From Pantoea sp. WMus005 (GTDB lineage: Bacteria; Pseudomonadota; Gammaproteobacteria; Enterobacterales; Enterobacteriaceae), in the NCBI RefSeq assembly GCF_013415305.1, contig NZ_JACBXU010000008.1, forward strand, positions 1 to 64,000: a DNA stretch of 64,000 nt. The letters run 5' to 3'. The notes under the pieces are model-generated. The model was not told the origin of the DNA. It searched no databases and saw nothing but the letters and a program-made list of their open reading frames with translations. The translations under genes were made by a program, and so were the position numbers. Below, piece by piece: positions 54,652-64,000 of the stretch (position 1 is the first letter of the stretch; each line of letters opens with the position of its first letter).

Positions 54652-55694
54652 GGCACCTCCTGTGGCGCGAGCAGTTCGCTCAGCGTCTGATGTACGCGCG
54701 CAGGCTGGATATCGATCAGGCTCTGGTGATAGCCCTGTTCGGCATCGCCTTTGCGCACTTTGTGATAGCCGGTAATCAGGCGAATAATGCGCGCCTGACG
54801 TGCCAGCGGCGGCGTGAAGTCAGGGCTGCTGGGGCCATAGAGCGCGACCAGTGGACGATCCAGTGCCGCGGCGATATGCATCAGGCCGGAGTCATTGCTG
54901 ACCACAGCACGGCATTGCGCCAGCAGAATTACCGCCTGTTCCAGCTGGGTTTCACCCGCCAGATTACGGCAATGGCCACGCGCCTCGTCAGGCAGCGCAG
55001 CGATAATCTCTTCGCCGGTCGGGCGGTCTTTGGCGGAGCCGAACAGCACGATCTGGAAGCCGTCAGCAATCAGCTGGTGGGCCAGCGTGGCGTAGTGATA
55101 GTGCGGCCAGCGTTTGGCCGGGCCAAATTCTGCGCCCGGACAAAAACCGATGATCGGACGGGTCGCCGCGAGCTGAAACTGTGCAGCCGTCTCAATCTTT
55201 TCCTGCTCTTCAACCTGCAATTTTGGCCACAACAGCGGCTGTGGCAGCTGCGCCGCCGAGGCAACAGGTATGTCGTAACCCAGCGCAACATAGCGCTCAA
55301 CCATCAGCGGAAATGCGGCTTTATCCAGCACCCGCAAATCGTTCAGCAGGCCATAACGCATTTCACCGCGCCAGCCGACGCGGCGTTTTATTCCAGCGAA
55401 GAAGGGGACCAGCGCCGACTTAAAAGAGTTAGGCAGCACATAAGCACGGTCGTAATGACTGGCGCGTAGCATTTTTCCCAGTCGGCGACGCTCACCAATG
55501 CCCAGTGCGCCATGCCCGAGCGGCATCGCCAGCGCCTGATTCACCTCCGGCATGCGTGACAGCAACGGACGGCACCACGCAGGAGCCATCACGTCAATCA
55601 CTGCATCCGGATGTTCGGCCTTGAGTGTGCGATAGAGACTTTGCGACATCATCATATCGCCGACCCACGACGGGCCGATTACCAGAATTTTCAT
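54639..55694 (-). CDS. waaF: LPS heptosyltransferase II
   Basis: Adds heptose II to heptose I. The 351-aa GT9 enzyme begins MKILVIGPSWVGDMMMSQSLY, has AYVLPNSFKSALVPFFAGI and PGAEFGPAKRWP, and the nucleotide site AVVSNDSGLMHIAAALDRPLVALYGPSSP. It starts 17 bp after hldD. Confidence 0.97.
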   Translation of the reverse strand: MKILVIGPSWVGDMMMSQSLYRTLKAEHPDAVIDVMAPAWCRPLLSRMPEVNQALAMPLGHGALGIGERRRLGKMLRASHYDRAYVLPNSFKSALVPFFAGIKRRVGWRGEMRYGLLNDLRVLDKAAFPLMVERYVALGYDIPVASAAQLPQPLLWPKLQVEEQEKIETAAQFQLAATRPIIGFCPGAEFGPAKRWPHYHYATLAHQLIADGFQIVLFGSAKDRPTGEEIIAALPDEARGHCRNLAGETQLEQAVILLAQCRAVVSNDSGLMHIAAALDRPLVALYGPSSPDFTPPLARQARIIRLITGYHKVRKGDAEQGYHQSLIDIQPARVHQTLSELLAPQEVPCTS

Positions 55695-55711
55695 CGCCGG
55701 AGCAGCTTCCT

Positions 55712-56644
55712 TTATGCGTTGCGGTTCAGCCAGACCATATATTCAGCAACGCCCTGGGCCACTGTTTTAAATGGCTTGTCGTAGCCAGCGGCACGCAGCT
55801 TCGTGAGATCGGCCTGGGTATAAGCCTGATAGCGTCCTTTGAGTTTTTCCGGGAACGGGATGTACTCAATCTGACCTTTCTGATGAAATCTGAGTACCGC
55901 ATCAGCCACTTCCTGGAAGGATTCGGCGCGGCCTGTGCCACAGTTGTAAATCCCGGAGACACCATTTTCCCAGCACCACAGGTTCACTTCAGCCACATCA
56001 TCCACGTGGATGAAATCACGCTTAAAGCCGTCACTGCCTTCAAACAGTTTTGGATTTTCATCGTTGCTGATCTGCGTGTTCAGATGGAAAGCCACACTTG
56101 CCATGCTGCCTTTATGGCCTTCACGCGGTCCGTATACATTGAAATAGCGGAAGCCGCACACCGGCGAATTCGCTTCCGGCAGCATCTGGCGGACATAGTG
56201 GTCGAACAGCATTTTGGAGTAACCATAAACATTCAGCGGCTGCTCATACTGGCGCTCTTCAATGAAATTCTCGTTGCGTCCGCCGTAGGTCGCTGCAGAA
56301 GAGGCGTAGAGGAACGGGATCTCGCGCTCAAGACAGAAGTGCAGCAACTCTTTGGAGTACTGATAGTTGTTCTCCATCATGTACTTGCCATCCCACTCGG
56401 TGGTGGATGAGCAGGCGCCCTGATGGAATATCGCTTCGATCGGGCCTAAATCATCGCCCGCCATCACGCTCATCAGGAACTCTTCTTTATCCATGTAATC
56501 GACGATATCCAGGTCGACTAAATTGGCAAACTTGGTGCCATCTTTCAGATTATCCACCACCAGAATGTCGGTGTGACCGCGATCGTTCAGCGCTTTGACG
56601 ATGTTGCTGCCAATCATTCCTGCGCCGCCAGTTACGATAATCAT
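55712..56644 (-). CDS. hldD: ADP-glyceromanno-heptose 6-epimerase
   Basis: NADP-dependent SDR epimerase making ADP-L-glycero-D-manno-heptose, the donor for waaC, waaF and waaQ. The nucleotide loop is [14 protein letters not shown], followed by the catalytic triad Ser-Tyr-Lys ([10 protein letters not shown] and the YGYSK motif). The start at 56644 gives 310 aa, as in E. coli. It is the first gene of the core operon and divergent from kbl. Confidence 0.97.
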   Translation of the reverse strand: MIIVTGGAGMIGSNIVKALNDRGHTDILVVDNLKDGTKFANLVDLDIVDYMDKEEFLMSVMAGDDLGPIEAIFHQGACSSTTEWDGKYMMENNYQYSKELLHFCLEREIPFLYASSAATYGGRNENFIEERQYEQPLNVYGYSKMLFDHYVRQMLPEANSPVCGFRYFNVYGPREGHKGSMASVAFHLNTQISNDENPKLFEGSDGFKRDFIHVDDVAEVNLWCWENGVSGIYNCGTGRAESFQEVADAVLRFHQKGQIEYIPFPEKLKGRYQAYTQADLTKLRAAGYDKPFKTVAQGVAEYMVWLNRNA

Positions 56645-56874
56645 GTTGTTACCTTCAACGTTGTGGGGTGAAACAGGAGGTTTCACACACGAATACCTCA
56701 CATCATAACATTTCATCAGGGTGCAGACAGCCAGATGACTCTGTAACACTTTGTGCGTACATCATCGCGGCGTGAACTATGCTGCAAAAATGACATTCTG
56801 TTGGGCGATTTATCGTGAAGAAGTGACCTGTTCAGTAAGATATGCCAGATTTTTGCCATCTGAGGAGAACAATG

Positions 56875-58071
56875 ATGCCTGCGCAATTTTATCAACAGCT
56901 TCGTCAGCAACTTGATGATGCACGTCAGGAAGGACTGTTTAAACAGGAACGAATCATCACTTCTGCCCAGCAGACGGAAATCGCGGTTGGCAGCGATCCG
57001 GCAGTGATAAACTTCTGCGCCAATAACTATTTAGGTCTGGCGAACCATCCGGCGCTGATTCAGGCGGCGAAAGAGGGTATGGATTCTCATGGTTTTGGCA
57101 TGGCGTCGGTGCGTTTTATTTGCGGCACGCAGGATAGCCATAAGCAGCTGGAAAAGCGTCTGGCAGAGTTTCTCGGCATGGAGGATGCCATTCTTTACTC
57201 CTCCTGTTTCGATGCCAACGGGGGCCTGTTTGAAACCCTGCTTGACGCACAGGATGCGGTCATCTCGGATGCGCTGAATCATGCATCCATTATCGACGGC
57301 GTCCGGCTGTGCAAAGCGCAGCGTTATCGCTACGCCAACAACGATATGGCGGCGCTGCGGGCCTGCCTGCAGGAAGCGCGCTATAAAGGCGCTCGCCATA
57401 TTCTGATTGCCACCGATGGCGTCTTTTCCATGGATGGGGTGATTGCGAATCTGTCCGCCATATGCGACCTCGCCGATGAGTTCTCCGCGCTGGTGATGGT
57501 GGATGATTCCCATGCGGTGGGCTTTGTCGGAAACGCCGGACGTGGAACTCATGAATACTGCGATGTTATGGGCCGGGTCGACATCATTACCGGCACGCTG
57601 GGTAAAGCGCTCGGCGGCGCATCCGGTGGCTACACCGCAGCAAAGGCCGAAGTGGTGGAGTGGTTGCGTCAGCGTTCCCGTCCCTATCTGTTCTCTAATT
57701 CGCTGGCCCCGGCCATTGTGGCCGCCTCGCTGCGGGTGTTGGATCTGCTCAGCGAAGGTGACGGGCTGCGTCAGCGTCTGTGGGACAATGCCCGCTACTT
57801 TCGGGAGCAGATGACGGCGGCGGGCTTTACGCTGGCCGGTGCCGATCACGCCATTATTCCGGTGATGCTGGGTGAAGCCAGTGTTGCTCAGGAGTTTGCC
57901 CGCCTGCTGCAACAGGAAGGTATTTACGTGACCGGCTTCTTCTATCCGGTGGTGCCAAAAGGTCAGGCACGCATTCGCACCCAAATCTCCGCGGCGCACA
58001 CCCAGCAACAGCTGGAACGTGCGGTGACGGCTTTTACCCGCATCGGCAAACAACTGGGCGTCATCGCCTGA
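56875..58071 (+). CDS. kbl: Glycine C-acetyltransferase (2-amino-3-ketobutyrate CoA ligase)
   Basis: PLP-dependent alpha-oxoamine synthase that cleaves 2-amino-3-ketobutyrate with CoA to glycine and acetyl-CoA. Marks: [27 protein letters not shown], and the PLP lysine in [14 protein letters not shown]. The second of two adjacent ATGs (56875) gives 398 aa like E. coli and lies 7 nt after GAGGAG. It is followed 10 bp later by tdh. Confidence 0.97.
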   Translation: MPAQFYQQLRQQLDDARQEGLFKQERIITSAQQTEIAVGSDPAVINFCANNYLGLANHPALIQAAKEGMDSHGFGMASVRFICGTQDSHKQLEKRLAEFLGMEDAILYSSCFDANGGLFETLLDAQDAVISDALNHASIIDGVRLCKAQRYRYANNDMAALRACLQEARYKGARHILIATDGVFSMDGVIANLSAICDLADEFSALVMVDDSHAVGFVGNAGRGTHEYCDVMGRVDIITGTLGKALGGASGGYTAAKAEVVEWLRQRSRPYLFSNSLAPAIVAASLRVLDLLSEGDGLRQRLWDNARYFREQMTAAGFTLAGADHAIIPVMLGEASVAQEFARLLQQEGIYVTGFFYPVVPKGQARIRTQISAAHTQQQLERAVTAFTRIGKQLGVIA

Positions 58072-58081
58072 GGAGTCCGTC

Positions 58082-59110
58082 ATGAAAGCACTCGCCAAAC
58101 TGAAGAAGGAAGAGGGCATCTGGATGGTGACCGATGCGCCGGTTCCAGAGCCAGGTCACAACGATTTGTTGATTAAAATTCGTAAAACCGCCATCTGTGG
58201 CACCGATGTCCATATTTACAACTGGGATGACTGGTCGCGAAAAACCATTCCGGTGCCGATGATTGTCGGTCATGAATATGTGGGTGAGGTGGTTGCGACA
58301 GGGCAGGAAGTGAAAGGCTTTACGATTGGCGATCGGGTCTCGGGCGAGGGACATATCACCTGCGGGCACTGCCGCAACTGCCGTGCCGGGCGCACGCATT
58401 TATGCCGCAACACGATGGGCGTGGGCGTCAACCGCCAGGGCTGTTTCGCGGAGTATCTGGTTATCCCGGCCTTTAATGCGTTCAAAATTCCCGACAACAT
58501 CTCCGATGAGCTGGCGGCAATCTTTGATCCGTTCGGCAATGCGGTGCATACCGCACTCTCGTTCGATCTGGTCGGCGAAGATGTGCTGATCTCCGGCGCA
58601 GGTCCAATCGGAATCATGGCCGCCGCGGTCTGTCGTCACGTCGGTGCGCGCAACGTCGTGATCACGGACATCAATGAGTACCGGCTGGCACTGGCACGAA
58701 AAATGGGTGTCACGCGCGCGGTCAATGTGGCGAATGAAAATCTGCGGGAAGTGATGCATTCACTGGGCATGACGGAGGGATTTGATGTCGGGCTGGAGAT
58801 GTCGGGTGCGCCTCCTGCGTTTCGTAGCCTGCTGGAGGTGATGAATCACGGTGGGCGTATCGCACTGTTGGGCATCCCGCCGGGTGAAATGGCGATCGAC
58901 TGGAACCAGGTGATCTTCAAAGGGCTTTTCATCAAGGGAATCTATGGCCGTGAGATGTTCGAAACCTGGTACAAAATGGCGGCACTGATTCAGTCCGGCC
59001 TCGATTTAACGCCGGTAATCACCCATCGCTATAGCATTGACGATTTCCAGCAGGGCTTTGATGAGATGCGATCAGGACGCTCGGGGAAAGTGATACTGAG
59101 CTGGGATTAA
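58082..59110 (+). CDS. tdh: L-threonine 3-dehydrogenase
   Basis: Zinc-dependent NAD oxidoreductase that starts threonine catabolism and feeds Kbl. A medium-chain dehydrogenase of 342 aa: catalytic zinc ligands in [11 protein letters not shown] and GHEYVGEV, structural zinc [15 protein letters not shown], and the NAD site [14 protein letters not shown]. It forms the kbl-tdh operon. Confidence 0.97.
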   Translation: MKALAKLKKEEGIWMVTDAPVPEPGHNDLLIKIRKTAICGTDVHIYNWDDWSRKTIPVPMIVGHEYVGEVVATGQEVKGFTIGDRVSGEGHITCGHCRNCRAGRTHLCRNTMGVGVNRQGCFAEYLVIPAFNAFKIPDNISDELAAIFDPFGNAVHTALSFDLVGEDVLISGAGPIGIMAAAVCRHVGARNVVITDINEYRLALARKMGVTRAVNVANENLREVMHSLGMTEGFDVGLEMSGAPPAFRSLLEVMNHGGRIALLGIPPGEMAIDWNQVIFKGLFIKGIYGREMFETWYKMAALIQSGLDLTPVITHRYSIDDFQQGFDEMRSGRSGKVILSWD

Positions 59111-59115
59111 ATTAA

Positions 59116-59133
59116 CGGCCGCCGGGGCGGCCG
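59116..59133. terminator. GC hairpin between tdh and the GT gene
   Basis: Perfect 8-bp stem CGGCCGCC / GGCGGCCG with a GG loop, lying in the 28-bp gap between convergent stops. No T run on either strand. Confidence 0.65.
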
Positions 59134-59138
59134 CGTGA

Positions 59139-60050
59139 TTAGCTTTGCTTCTTCTCTTCGTCGGTCAGGTAGCGCACTTTGCGCGTGTAGTCCTGACCTT
59201 TGAAGTTCAGCGGTTGTTGCGGATCGGCAAGGTATTTTTGCCATTCCGACAGCGGGAATCCGCCATGTGCGCCCACCACGTCAGACGGGATCACCGCCGA
59301 CTGACCGCCAATTTTCTTTGAGACCGGCCAGTTAGCCCATTCACCCAGATTGACGGTTTTAATATCCAGCATGTCCAGCAACACCGCGAGCGGCAGCTGG
59401 TCAGTCGGCGGCTGGCTGTCGTTCATCAAATTCCAGGTGTCATTAAACAGCGTCAGCCACAGCGGCGAAATGCGCTGCCAGACCTCACGCGTGGCAGCCA
59501 GGTAAGCGCCATTAACGTGGTCTGTCAGGTAGGGACGAATGCTGTGCTGATAGTAAGCGGGAATCGCCGCTTCTGGTGCACCCTCCAGCTTGGCAATCAT
59601 TTTACCCTGACGGAAGCTGGAGTAGAGATGGCCTGGCTTCATCATGATCTCAGGCATCTTAAGCAGATTGAGGTCGGAATCGATCATCAGAATGCCGTTG
59701 CCTTTTGCCTGCAGGGGCGCCTGCAATTTGATCAACCGGCTGCGATAGATCTGCTTGTAGCGATAGCTCTCTTCCCTGTGTGGCACATCCAGGGTTGCCA
59801 CGCGGGTTTTCACTGGCAGACTGCCAAAGGCGTGCGCGGGCTGATCGCTGACAATCACGATCTCTTCTGCCTCCGTCGCAAAGCGCGCCGCAAAATCGGC
59901 ACTGAGCAGGGCTTCTTCAATATAGTCAGCGCCAGTGCAGGGGATCACGACCGACGTGACCGGAACGGTCCCCTCACCCCCCTGATGCGAATAAGGCAGG
60001 TTATGGCGCGATCTGATATGGCGGTAACGGGGATTTAAAAAATTAAGCAT
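59139..60050 (-). CDS. Glycosyltransferase-like protein of uncertain family
   Basis: A protein of about 303 aa from the ATG at 60050 (MLNFLNPRYRHI), chosen because it overlaps the upstream GT4 gene by 8 bp. An N-terminal segment PVTSVVIPCTGADYIEEALLSA resembles a GT2-type start, and MIDSDLNLLKMPEI contains a DxD-like metal motif. The C-terminal part (SAVIPSDVVGAHGG) is unfamiliar. It was not assigned to a named gene. With its neighbour it occupies the place of E. coli yibD/waaH between tdh and yibQ. Confidence 0.7.
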   Translation of the reverse strand: MLNFLNPRYRHIRSRHNLPYSHQGGEGTVPVTSVVIPCTGADYIEEALLSADFAARFATEAEEIVIVSDQPAHAFGSLPVKTRVATLDVPHREESYRYKQIYRSRLIKLQAPLQAKGNGILMIDSDLNLLKMPEIMMKPGHLYSSFRQGKMIAKLEGAPEAAIPAYYQHSIRPYLTDHVNGAYLAATREVWQRISPLWLTLFNDTWNLMNDSQPPTDQLPLAVLLDMLDIKTVNLGEWANWPVSKKIGGQSAVIPSDVVGAHGGFPLSEWQKYLADPQQPLNFKGQDYTRKVRYLTDEEKKQS

Positions 60051-61272
60051 GGGGTTTCTTTTTAACGACGCTCTGCAGAATATTCTCGACGCCGCTGATA
60101 TAGGTTTCAATAGCGTACTGTTCACGTACGCGTTTCGCTGCCGCATTGATCAGGCGTTGACGTAAATCCGCATCCTGCCACAGCGCGGTCAGGTTTTGGG
60201 TCAGCTGCACTACATTGCCATAGTCAAACAGCAGCCCGGTTTCGTCATGACTGATCAATTCGGCAGTGCCGACTACGCGTGATCCTACAACGGCGGTATT
60301 TACCAGCATCGCTTCCAGCACGACTCTGGGTAAGCCTTCACTGCGAGAGGCAAGAATAAAGGTATCAAAGGCGGTGAGGTAATCCAGCGCATTGTTCTGA
60401 AAGCCCGTAAAGACCACATGATGCTGGATGTTCTCAGCGGTGGCGAGTTGCAGCAGATGCTGAAGCTCCGGACCCGCCCCGACAATCACCATCTTCCAGT
60501 CTGCATCGGGATTGGCACGTTTAAAGCGGCCCAGCGCCTGCAGAATATGGTGATTAGATTTACGTAATATCAGCGAGCCGATCGTGCCAAACACAAAGGT
60601 CGACGGAGAGAGTTTAAAGCGCTGGCGGACTTCAAGGCGGTCGGGCAGGGACTGATGAATATCGATAGCGTTATTGACGGTAAAACAGCGCTCCGCATCC
60701 ACACCATGGGTGCGCAGGGTGTTATTGACACCCTGTGACACCGCAATGACTGCCTGACAGTTCTGATTAACTATGTTGACCAGCCGCGGTTCCAGAACCG
60801 GATCGATACGGCAGTGTTGCACCACCGCAACCTCCAGGCTGCGCGCCGCCAGATACCCTTCCACATTGGTGCTCGGCTGGTTATTCATGTAGAGCGTGTC
60901 AAACTTCCCCAGCTGTAGCAGTGAATTAATTTTGCTGGCGTTGGGTATAATGCGCCAGTGGGTATCAATCTCATCGATGGCACGCTTCCTGAGCTTTTTA
61001 TTGAAAAACAGCAATGCCCTAGCGGCTTCTTTAACCAGTTTCGCCCAGCGTGGCTGCTTGATTTGTGGAATAAAAAAGACCGGAATAGCCAGCGCATTCA
61101 GCGTGGCCTCAATGGTTTCGTCGTTGCCACGGCTGTAGTTGTGATAGAAGCAGCAGGTGATATCAAACTTTTGACGATCGATACGTTTCAGCAGCTCCAG
61201 CATACTGTTGGTGCCGCCGCCCCACTCTCTGCCGTTATCCAGCAGCAGGATTTTTTGTTTATTAATCGTCAT
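60043..61272 (-). CDS. Family 4 glycosyltransferase
   Basis: A 409-aa GT-B retaining glycosyltransferase. The donor domain has FGTIGSLILRKSNHHILQALGRF, a VIVGAGPE block and the GT4 acidic motif in ASRSEGLPRVVLEAM. The N-terminal acceptor side has DNGREWGGGTNSMLELLKRI. The start was placed at 61272 (MTINKQKILLLD); a longer frame to 61365 is weaker. It is likely a cell-surface polysaccharide or LPS decoration enzyme, with unknown sugar. Confidence 0.85.
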   Translation of the reverse strand: MTINKQKILLLDNGREWGGGTNSMLELLKRIDRQKFDITCCFYHNYSRGNDETIEATLNALAIPVFFIPQIKQPRWAKLVKEAARALLFFNKKLRKRAIDEIDTHWRIIPNASKINSLLQLGKFDTLYMNNQPSTNVEGYLAARSLEVAVVQHCRIDPVLEPRLVNIVNQNCQAVIAVSQGVNNTLRTHGVDAERCFTVNNAIDIHQSLPDRLEVRQRFKLSPSTFVFGTIGSLILRKSNHHILQALGRFKRANPDADWKMVIVGAGPELQHLLQLATAENIQHHVVFTGFQNNALDYLTAFDTFILASRSEGLPRVVLEAMLVNTAVVGSRVVGTAELISHDETGLLFDYGNVVQLTQNLTALWQDADLRQRLINAAAKRVREQYAIETYISGVENILQSVVKKKPHA

Positions 61273-61376
61273 CCCTATTACTGCTCCCGCACAGCCCGTT
61301 CTAACCCGACCCAGGATTATAGTAATTTCTGCACATAAATGAACGCTTAGCCGACGACTTAGCATTCATAGCAAAT

Positions 61377-62279
61377 TCAGAACAGATTCTTTAGCGTCTT
61401 AAACAGCGGGCTGTTATTCACGCTTTCGCCTATTACCGTTAAGGCTCTGGTAGCCGGAACCGGCGCCAGCGGCTGTTTCGGTTTACACAAACCGGCAGGC
61501 TGGAAGCGTGGAGGTACCGGTTTTGGCGGAGCCACAGGCGTCTGTGAGCCGCTATGGAGTGATTCGTTCAGCAACTGGCTGGGACGAACCAGCGTAATGT
61601 CGGCTGGCAGCGTGGGTAACATCTGTTGCAGCACCCGTACGGTAGTCGGGTGAGGATGACCAATGGCAATCGCGTAACCGTTGCGCTGTGCCAGTTTCAC
61701 CGCCCGACTGAACTGCTGGCGGATGGCGTTAATATCCTGGCTGTCATCAAGGAATACCCGACGTTTTAACACTTTGACCTGGGTACCCTGCGCGGCAGGA
61801 ATCGCCTGACTATTGGCGATGGTCATGCTATCCAGGAAGTAGAGATTGTAGTGGTTCAGCGCCTGCATCACTTTCTGCATGCCGGGCAGGCTTGAGGTCA
61901 TTCTGCTGCCCATATGGTTGTTAAGTCCCACAGCATAAGGCACGTTGTTAACCGCATTGCGCATGATGCGTGAGACCTCTTCGCTGCTCATCTCCGGCGT
62001 TAAAGTATCTTTTTCCAGCGGCTGTTTGCTCAGGGGTGCCATCGGCAGATGGATCAGGACTTCGTGACCACTCTGATGCGCTTTAGTCGCCATTTCACGG
62101 GCGTGGGGCGCGTTGGGCAACACCGCCACTGAAATGGCCTGCGGCATCTGCAGGACTTTGTTCTCTTCGGTGGGGCGATAACCGACATCATCGATGACAA
62201 TCGCCAGTTTGCCCGCCTGCGCAGCGCAGGAGAACAGCAGGGCGCTCAACAGAACGGGAATTTTTCGACGTTGCAGCAA
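61377..62279 (-). CDS. yibQ: Divergent polysaccharide deacetylase family protein YibQ
   Basis: A 300-aa periplasmic protein with a signal peptide (KIPVLLSALLFSCAAQA). The NodB-like fold is marked by AIVIDDVGYR, LPMAPLSKQPLEKDTL, VGLNNHMGSRMTS and AIGHPHPTTVRVL. The start is a TTG at 62279, with AGGA upstream, immediately after envC. It matches E. coli YibQ, whose substrate is not established. Its pairing with envC hints at a peptidoglycan or envelope role. Confidence 0.9.
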   Translation of the reverse strand: MLQRRKIPVLLSALLFSCAAQAGKLAIVIDDVGYRPTEENKVLQMPQAISVAVLPNAPHAREMATKAHQSGHEVLIHLPMAPLSKQPLEKDTLTPEMSSEEVSRIMRNAVNNVPYAVGLNNHMGSRMTSSLPGMQKVMQALNHYNLYFLDSMTIANSQAIPAAQGTQVKVLKRRVFLDDSQDINAIRQQFSRAVKLAQRNGYAIAIGHPHPTTVRVLQQMLPTLPADITLVRPSQLLNESLHSGSQTPVAPPKPVPPRFQPAGLCKPKQPLAPVPATRALTVIGESVNNSPLFKTLKNLF

Positions 62280-62282
62280 AAC

Positions 62283-63584
62283 TTATTTTCCTAACCACGG
62301 AAGTGGATTGACGGCCTGTCCCTGACGTCGGATTTCAAAATAGAGCGACGGGGTACCGCGGCCACCACTGGTGCCCACCAGCGCGATAGGCTGTCCTGCC
62401 TTCACCTGCGTACCTACGCTCACCAACGCACTTTGGTTGTAGCCATACAGACTCATATCGCCTTTACCGTGTTCCAGCACCACGACCAGACCATAGCCCT
62501 GTAACCAGTCGGCCATCAGCACACGACCGTCAGCGATAGCTTTCACCTCGGTGCCTTCCCGCGCATCAATCACCAGCCCTTTCCAGCGCAGTTCACCCTG
62601 CAGCTGTTCACCAAAGCGGTGTTCAATACGTCCGCGTACTGGCCACAAGGCCTGTCCGCCCGCGCGACCCAGTCCACCGGTGCGGGCCACCAGTTCGCGT
62701 TCGCTCTGGGTTGGCTGATAGCTGGAACCTTTGGCTTTCGCCTGGGCCTGACGCTGACGCACTTTTTCCGCCTCACGCGCTTCACGGGCTGCGCGCTCGC
62801 GCGCCTCGCGTTCCGCACGGGCGATTTTATCCTGCAGACGGCTTTCGTTTTGACGCATCTCAACCAGATCGGCCTGATCTTTTTCCAGCGCACTTTCCAG
62901 TGACGTCAGGGTCTTTTTACGCGCTTCGCTCGCCTGTTGCAGCTTCTGCTGCTGGCCCTGCTGCTGCGCTAACAAATCTTTCTGCTGCTGCTGTTTCTGC
63001 TCCAGCGATGCGCGTTGCTGATCTAAATCCTGACGTGTCTTTTGCAGCGATTCGATACTTTTCTGGCGGGCAGCATTCAGATAACCGAAATAGGCCAGAA
63101 TACGCTCACTGCGCTGGCTCTCTTCACCGCCCATCAAGAGCTGTACACCGTTGTGCTTACCCTGGCGAAATGCCGCATCAAGTTGCTCTGAAAGCAGGCT
63201 TTCCTGACGAGTTTGCTGTTTTTCAAGACGGGTAATAGAAGAAGCGAGTTGTTTGATTTCGTCATTCAGGGCGGTAAGACTATTGCGTGTGTCACGTAGC
63301 TGTCGACTCGCCTGAGCAATGATTTTTTCCTGGCTCTGCAGCTGGTCGAGTAATTTGCTACGCTGCACCTTCTGCGCTTTGACGCTTTTCTCTTTCTCAG
63401 CAATGTTTTGCTGAATGGACTGCAGTTGAGATTTGCTGTCTTCTGCACTCCGGGCAACAGCAGGCAATAACAGTGCCCCCGCACAAAGCAGGCTAAGGGA
63501 GAGGCTGGACAAGTGTATGAACAACGGCAGGTTATCGCCGTTGGGACGGGTCCTTGTGTGCGAAACGGTTGTTTTTCCCTTCAT
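62283..63584 (-). CDS. envC: Murein hydrolase activator EnvC
   Basis: Periplasmic activator of AmiA and AmiB at the septum. A hydrophobic export signal near residues 25-50 is followed by a long Gln/Lys-rich coiled coil (about 50-250), then the degenerate LytM domain (WPVRGRIEHRFGEQLQGEL, GYGLVVVLEHGKGDMSLYGY). The LytM domain lacks the full zinc-ligand set, as expected for an activator. The start at 63584 gives 433 aa; longer frames to 63758 are unlikely. gpmM, normally upstream, is missing. Confidence 0.92.
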   Translation of the reverse strand: MKGKTTVSHTRTRPNGDNLPLFIHLSSLSLSLLCAGALLLPAVARSAEDSKSQLQSIQQNIAEKEKSVKAQKVQRSKLLDQLQSQEKIIAQASRQLRDTRNSLTALNDEIKQLASSITRLEKQQTRQESLLSEQLDAAFRQGKHNGVQLLMGGEESQRSERILAYFGYLNAARQKSIESLQKTRQDLDQQRASLEQKQQQQKDLLAQQQGQQQKLQQASEARKKTLTSLESALEKDQADLVEMRQNESRLQDKIARAEREARERAAREAREAEKVRQRQAQAKAKGSSYQPTQSERELVARTGGLGRAGGQALWPVRGRIEHRFGEQLQGELRWKGLVIDAREGTEVKAIADGRVLMADWLQGYGLVVVLEHGKGDMSLYGYNQSALVSVGTQVKAGQPIALVGTSGGRGTPSLYFEIRRQGQAVNPLPWLGK

Positions 63585-63836
63585 AGGCCAATGATTATTC
63601 CACGATGAACCGCCGCTTACCAGTGCTCCCCACTGGCATTTGCTTTTCCAGTTATGTCCACTTTCGCAATGGCATGGATTAAGCCTTACGCCATTTTTGC
63701 TATTCAGCCACTTTTTTTGGAAAATGGCGCACAAATCGATACTCTGGCCGCATAGCATCTGTACATGCGAAGTGGCGCAGGTATACTCAGAACCCTTGTT
63801 TTAGCTTATTAGCCCGGTCTGGAGTCGTTACCCCTC

Positions 63837-64000
63837 ATGCAAGAAATTATGCAGTTTGCAAGCAATCACCCCATCCTGAGTCTGGCATGGGTCGTTTTAC
63901 TCGTTCTGGTGATTGTGACTACCGTTAAAGGAATGTTCTCTAAGGTAAAAACGATCAGCCGCGGTGAAGCAACCCGCCTGATTAACAAAGAGGACGCGGT
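63837..64000 (+). CDS. yibN: Rhodanese-like membrane protein YibN, N-terminal part (runs off the window)
   Basis: The first 54 codons match E. coli YibN ([18 protein letters not shown], then [17 protein letters not shown]). A membrane anchor covers about residues 13-31 and precedes the start of the rhodanese domain, which lies beyond the window. E. coli YibN is linked to protein export via neighbours grxC and secB. It is divergent from envC across a 252-bp gap. Confidence 0.92.
   Translation, partial: MQEIMQFASNHPILSLAWVVLLVLVIVTTVKGMFSKVKTISRGEATRLINKEDA

Noticed and set aside
56645-56871. Sigma-32 promoter in front of hldD
   Set aside because: Expected from E. coli, but no convincing CTTGAA / CCCCAT pair could be placed on the minus strand; only a TATGAT-like -10 without a good -35 was seen.

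Overview
The window is chromosomal DNA of a gammaproteobacterium of the order Enterobacterales. Nearly every protein can be aligned by eye with its Escherichia coli counterpart, and gene order is shared over long blocks. A WaaE/WabG-type LPS core cluster, the absence of several E. coli loci, and the mixture of conserved and replaced segments suggest the Erwiniaceae (Pantoea/Erwinia-like). The genus is an inference, not something the sequence proves.

Block 1 (1-19583) matches the E. coli 87-min region. It runs: end of a 5S rRNA gene (rrnA position), mobBA, yihD, srkA-dsbA, polA, spf (Spot 42 RNA), engB, csrC (CsrC RNA), yihI, a 58-codon membrane-protein ORF coupled to hemN, glnA-glnL-glnG, typA, yihX-yihY-dtd-fabY. 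yihF/yihG (between dsbA and polA) and the whole yihL-yihW region (between typA and yihX) are absent. The glnA promoter region keeps the sigma-54 promoter and two strong NtrC enhancer sites at E. coli spacing, and a third NtrC palindrome lies just upstream of glnL.

Block 2 (19617-45857) matches the E. coli 82-min region and is joined to block 1 at a perfect 16-bp-arm hairpin between fabY and yicH. It holds yicH, xanP (with a near-consensus PurR box upstream), gmk-rpoZ-spoT-trmH-recG, ligB and yicG (3' ends overlapping by 63 bp), yicC, a DUF3574 lipoprotein, nupC, an intact rph-pyrE pair, slmA/dut/coaBC, radC, rpmBG-mutM and coaD. Between yicG and yicC, where E. coli has dinD, there is a variable segment (about 31.4-36.3 kb). 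It carries a half-length Wzx-type flippase with its own terminator, an unidentified ORF broken by an amber codon, an SRPBCC protein, a DSD1/D-threonine-aldolase-like PLP enzyme and an LpxP-type lipid A acyltransferase.

Block 3 (45854-56644) is the LPS inner/outer core locus: coaD-waaE-waaA, then wabG/waaG-like, waaQ, a GT2, a GT8, a GT9, waaC, waaF and hldD, all on the minus strand with mostly overlapping or closely spaced genes. No waaL O-antigen ligase is present. Block 4 (56875-64000) has kbl-tdh, two glycosyltransferase-type genes in the position of E. coli yibD/waaH, yibQ, envC and, divergently, the start of yibN. gpmM, which normally precedes envC, is missing from this spot.

No CRISPR array, insertion sequence, integrase or phage module was seen. 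The less ordinary parts are the yicG-yicC segment, the amber-interrupted ORF, the half flippase, the unclassified 325-aa protein at 59-60 kb, the long structured rpmB leader, the small ORF ahead of hemN and the PurR-like operator at xanP.
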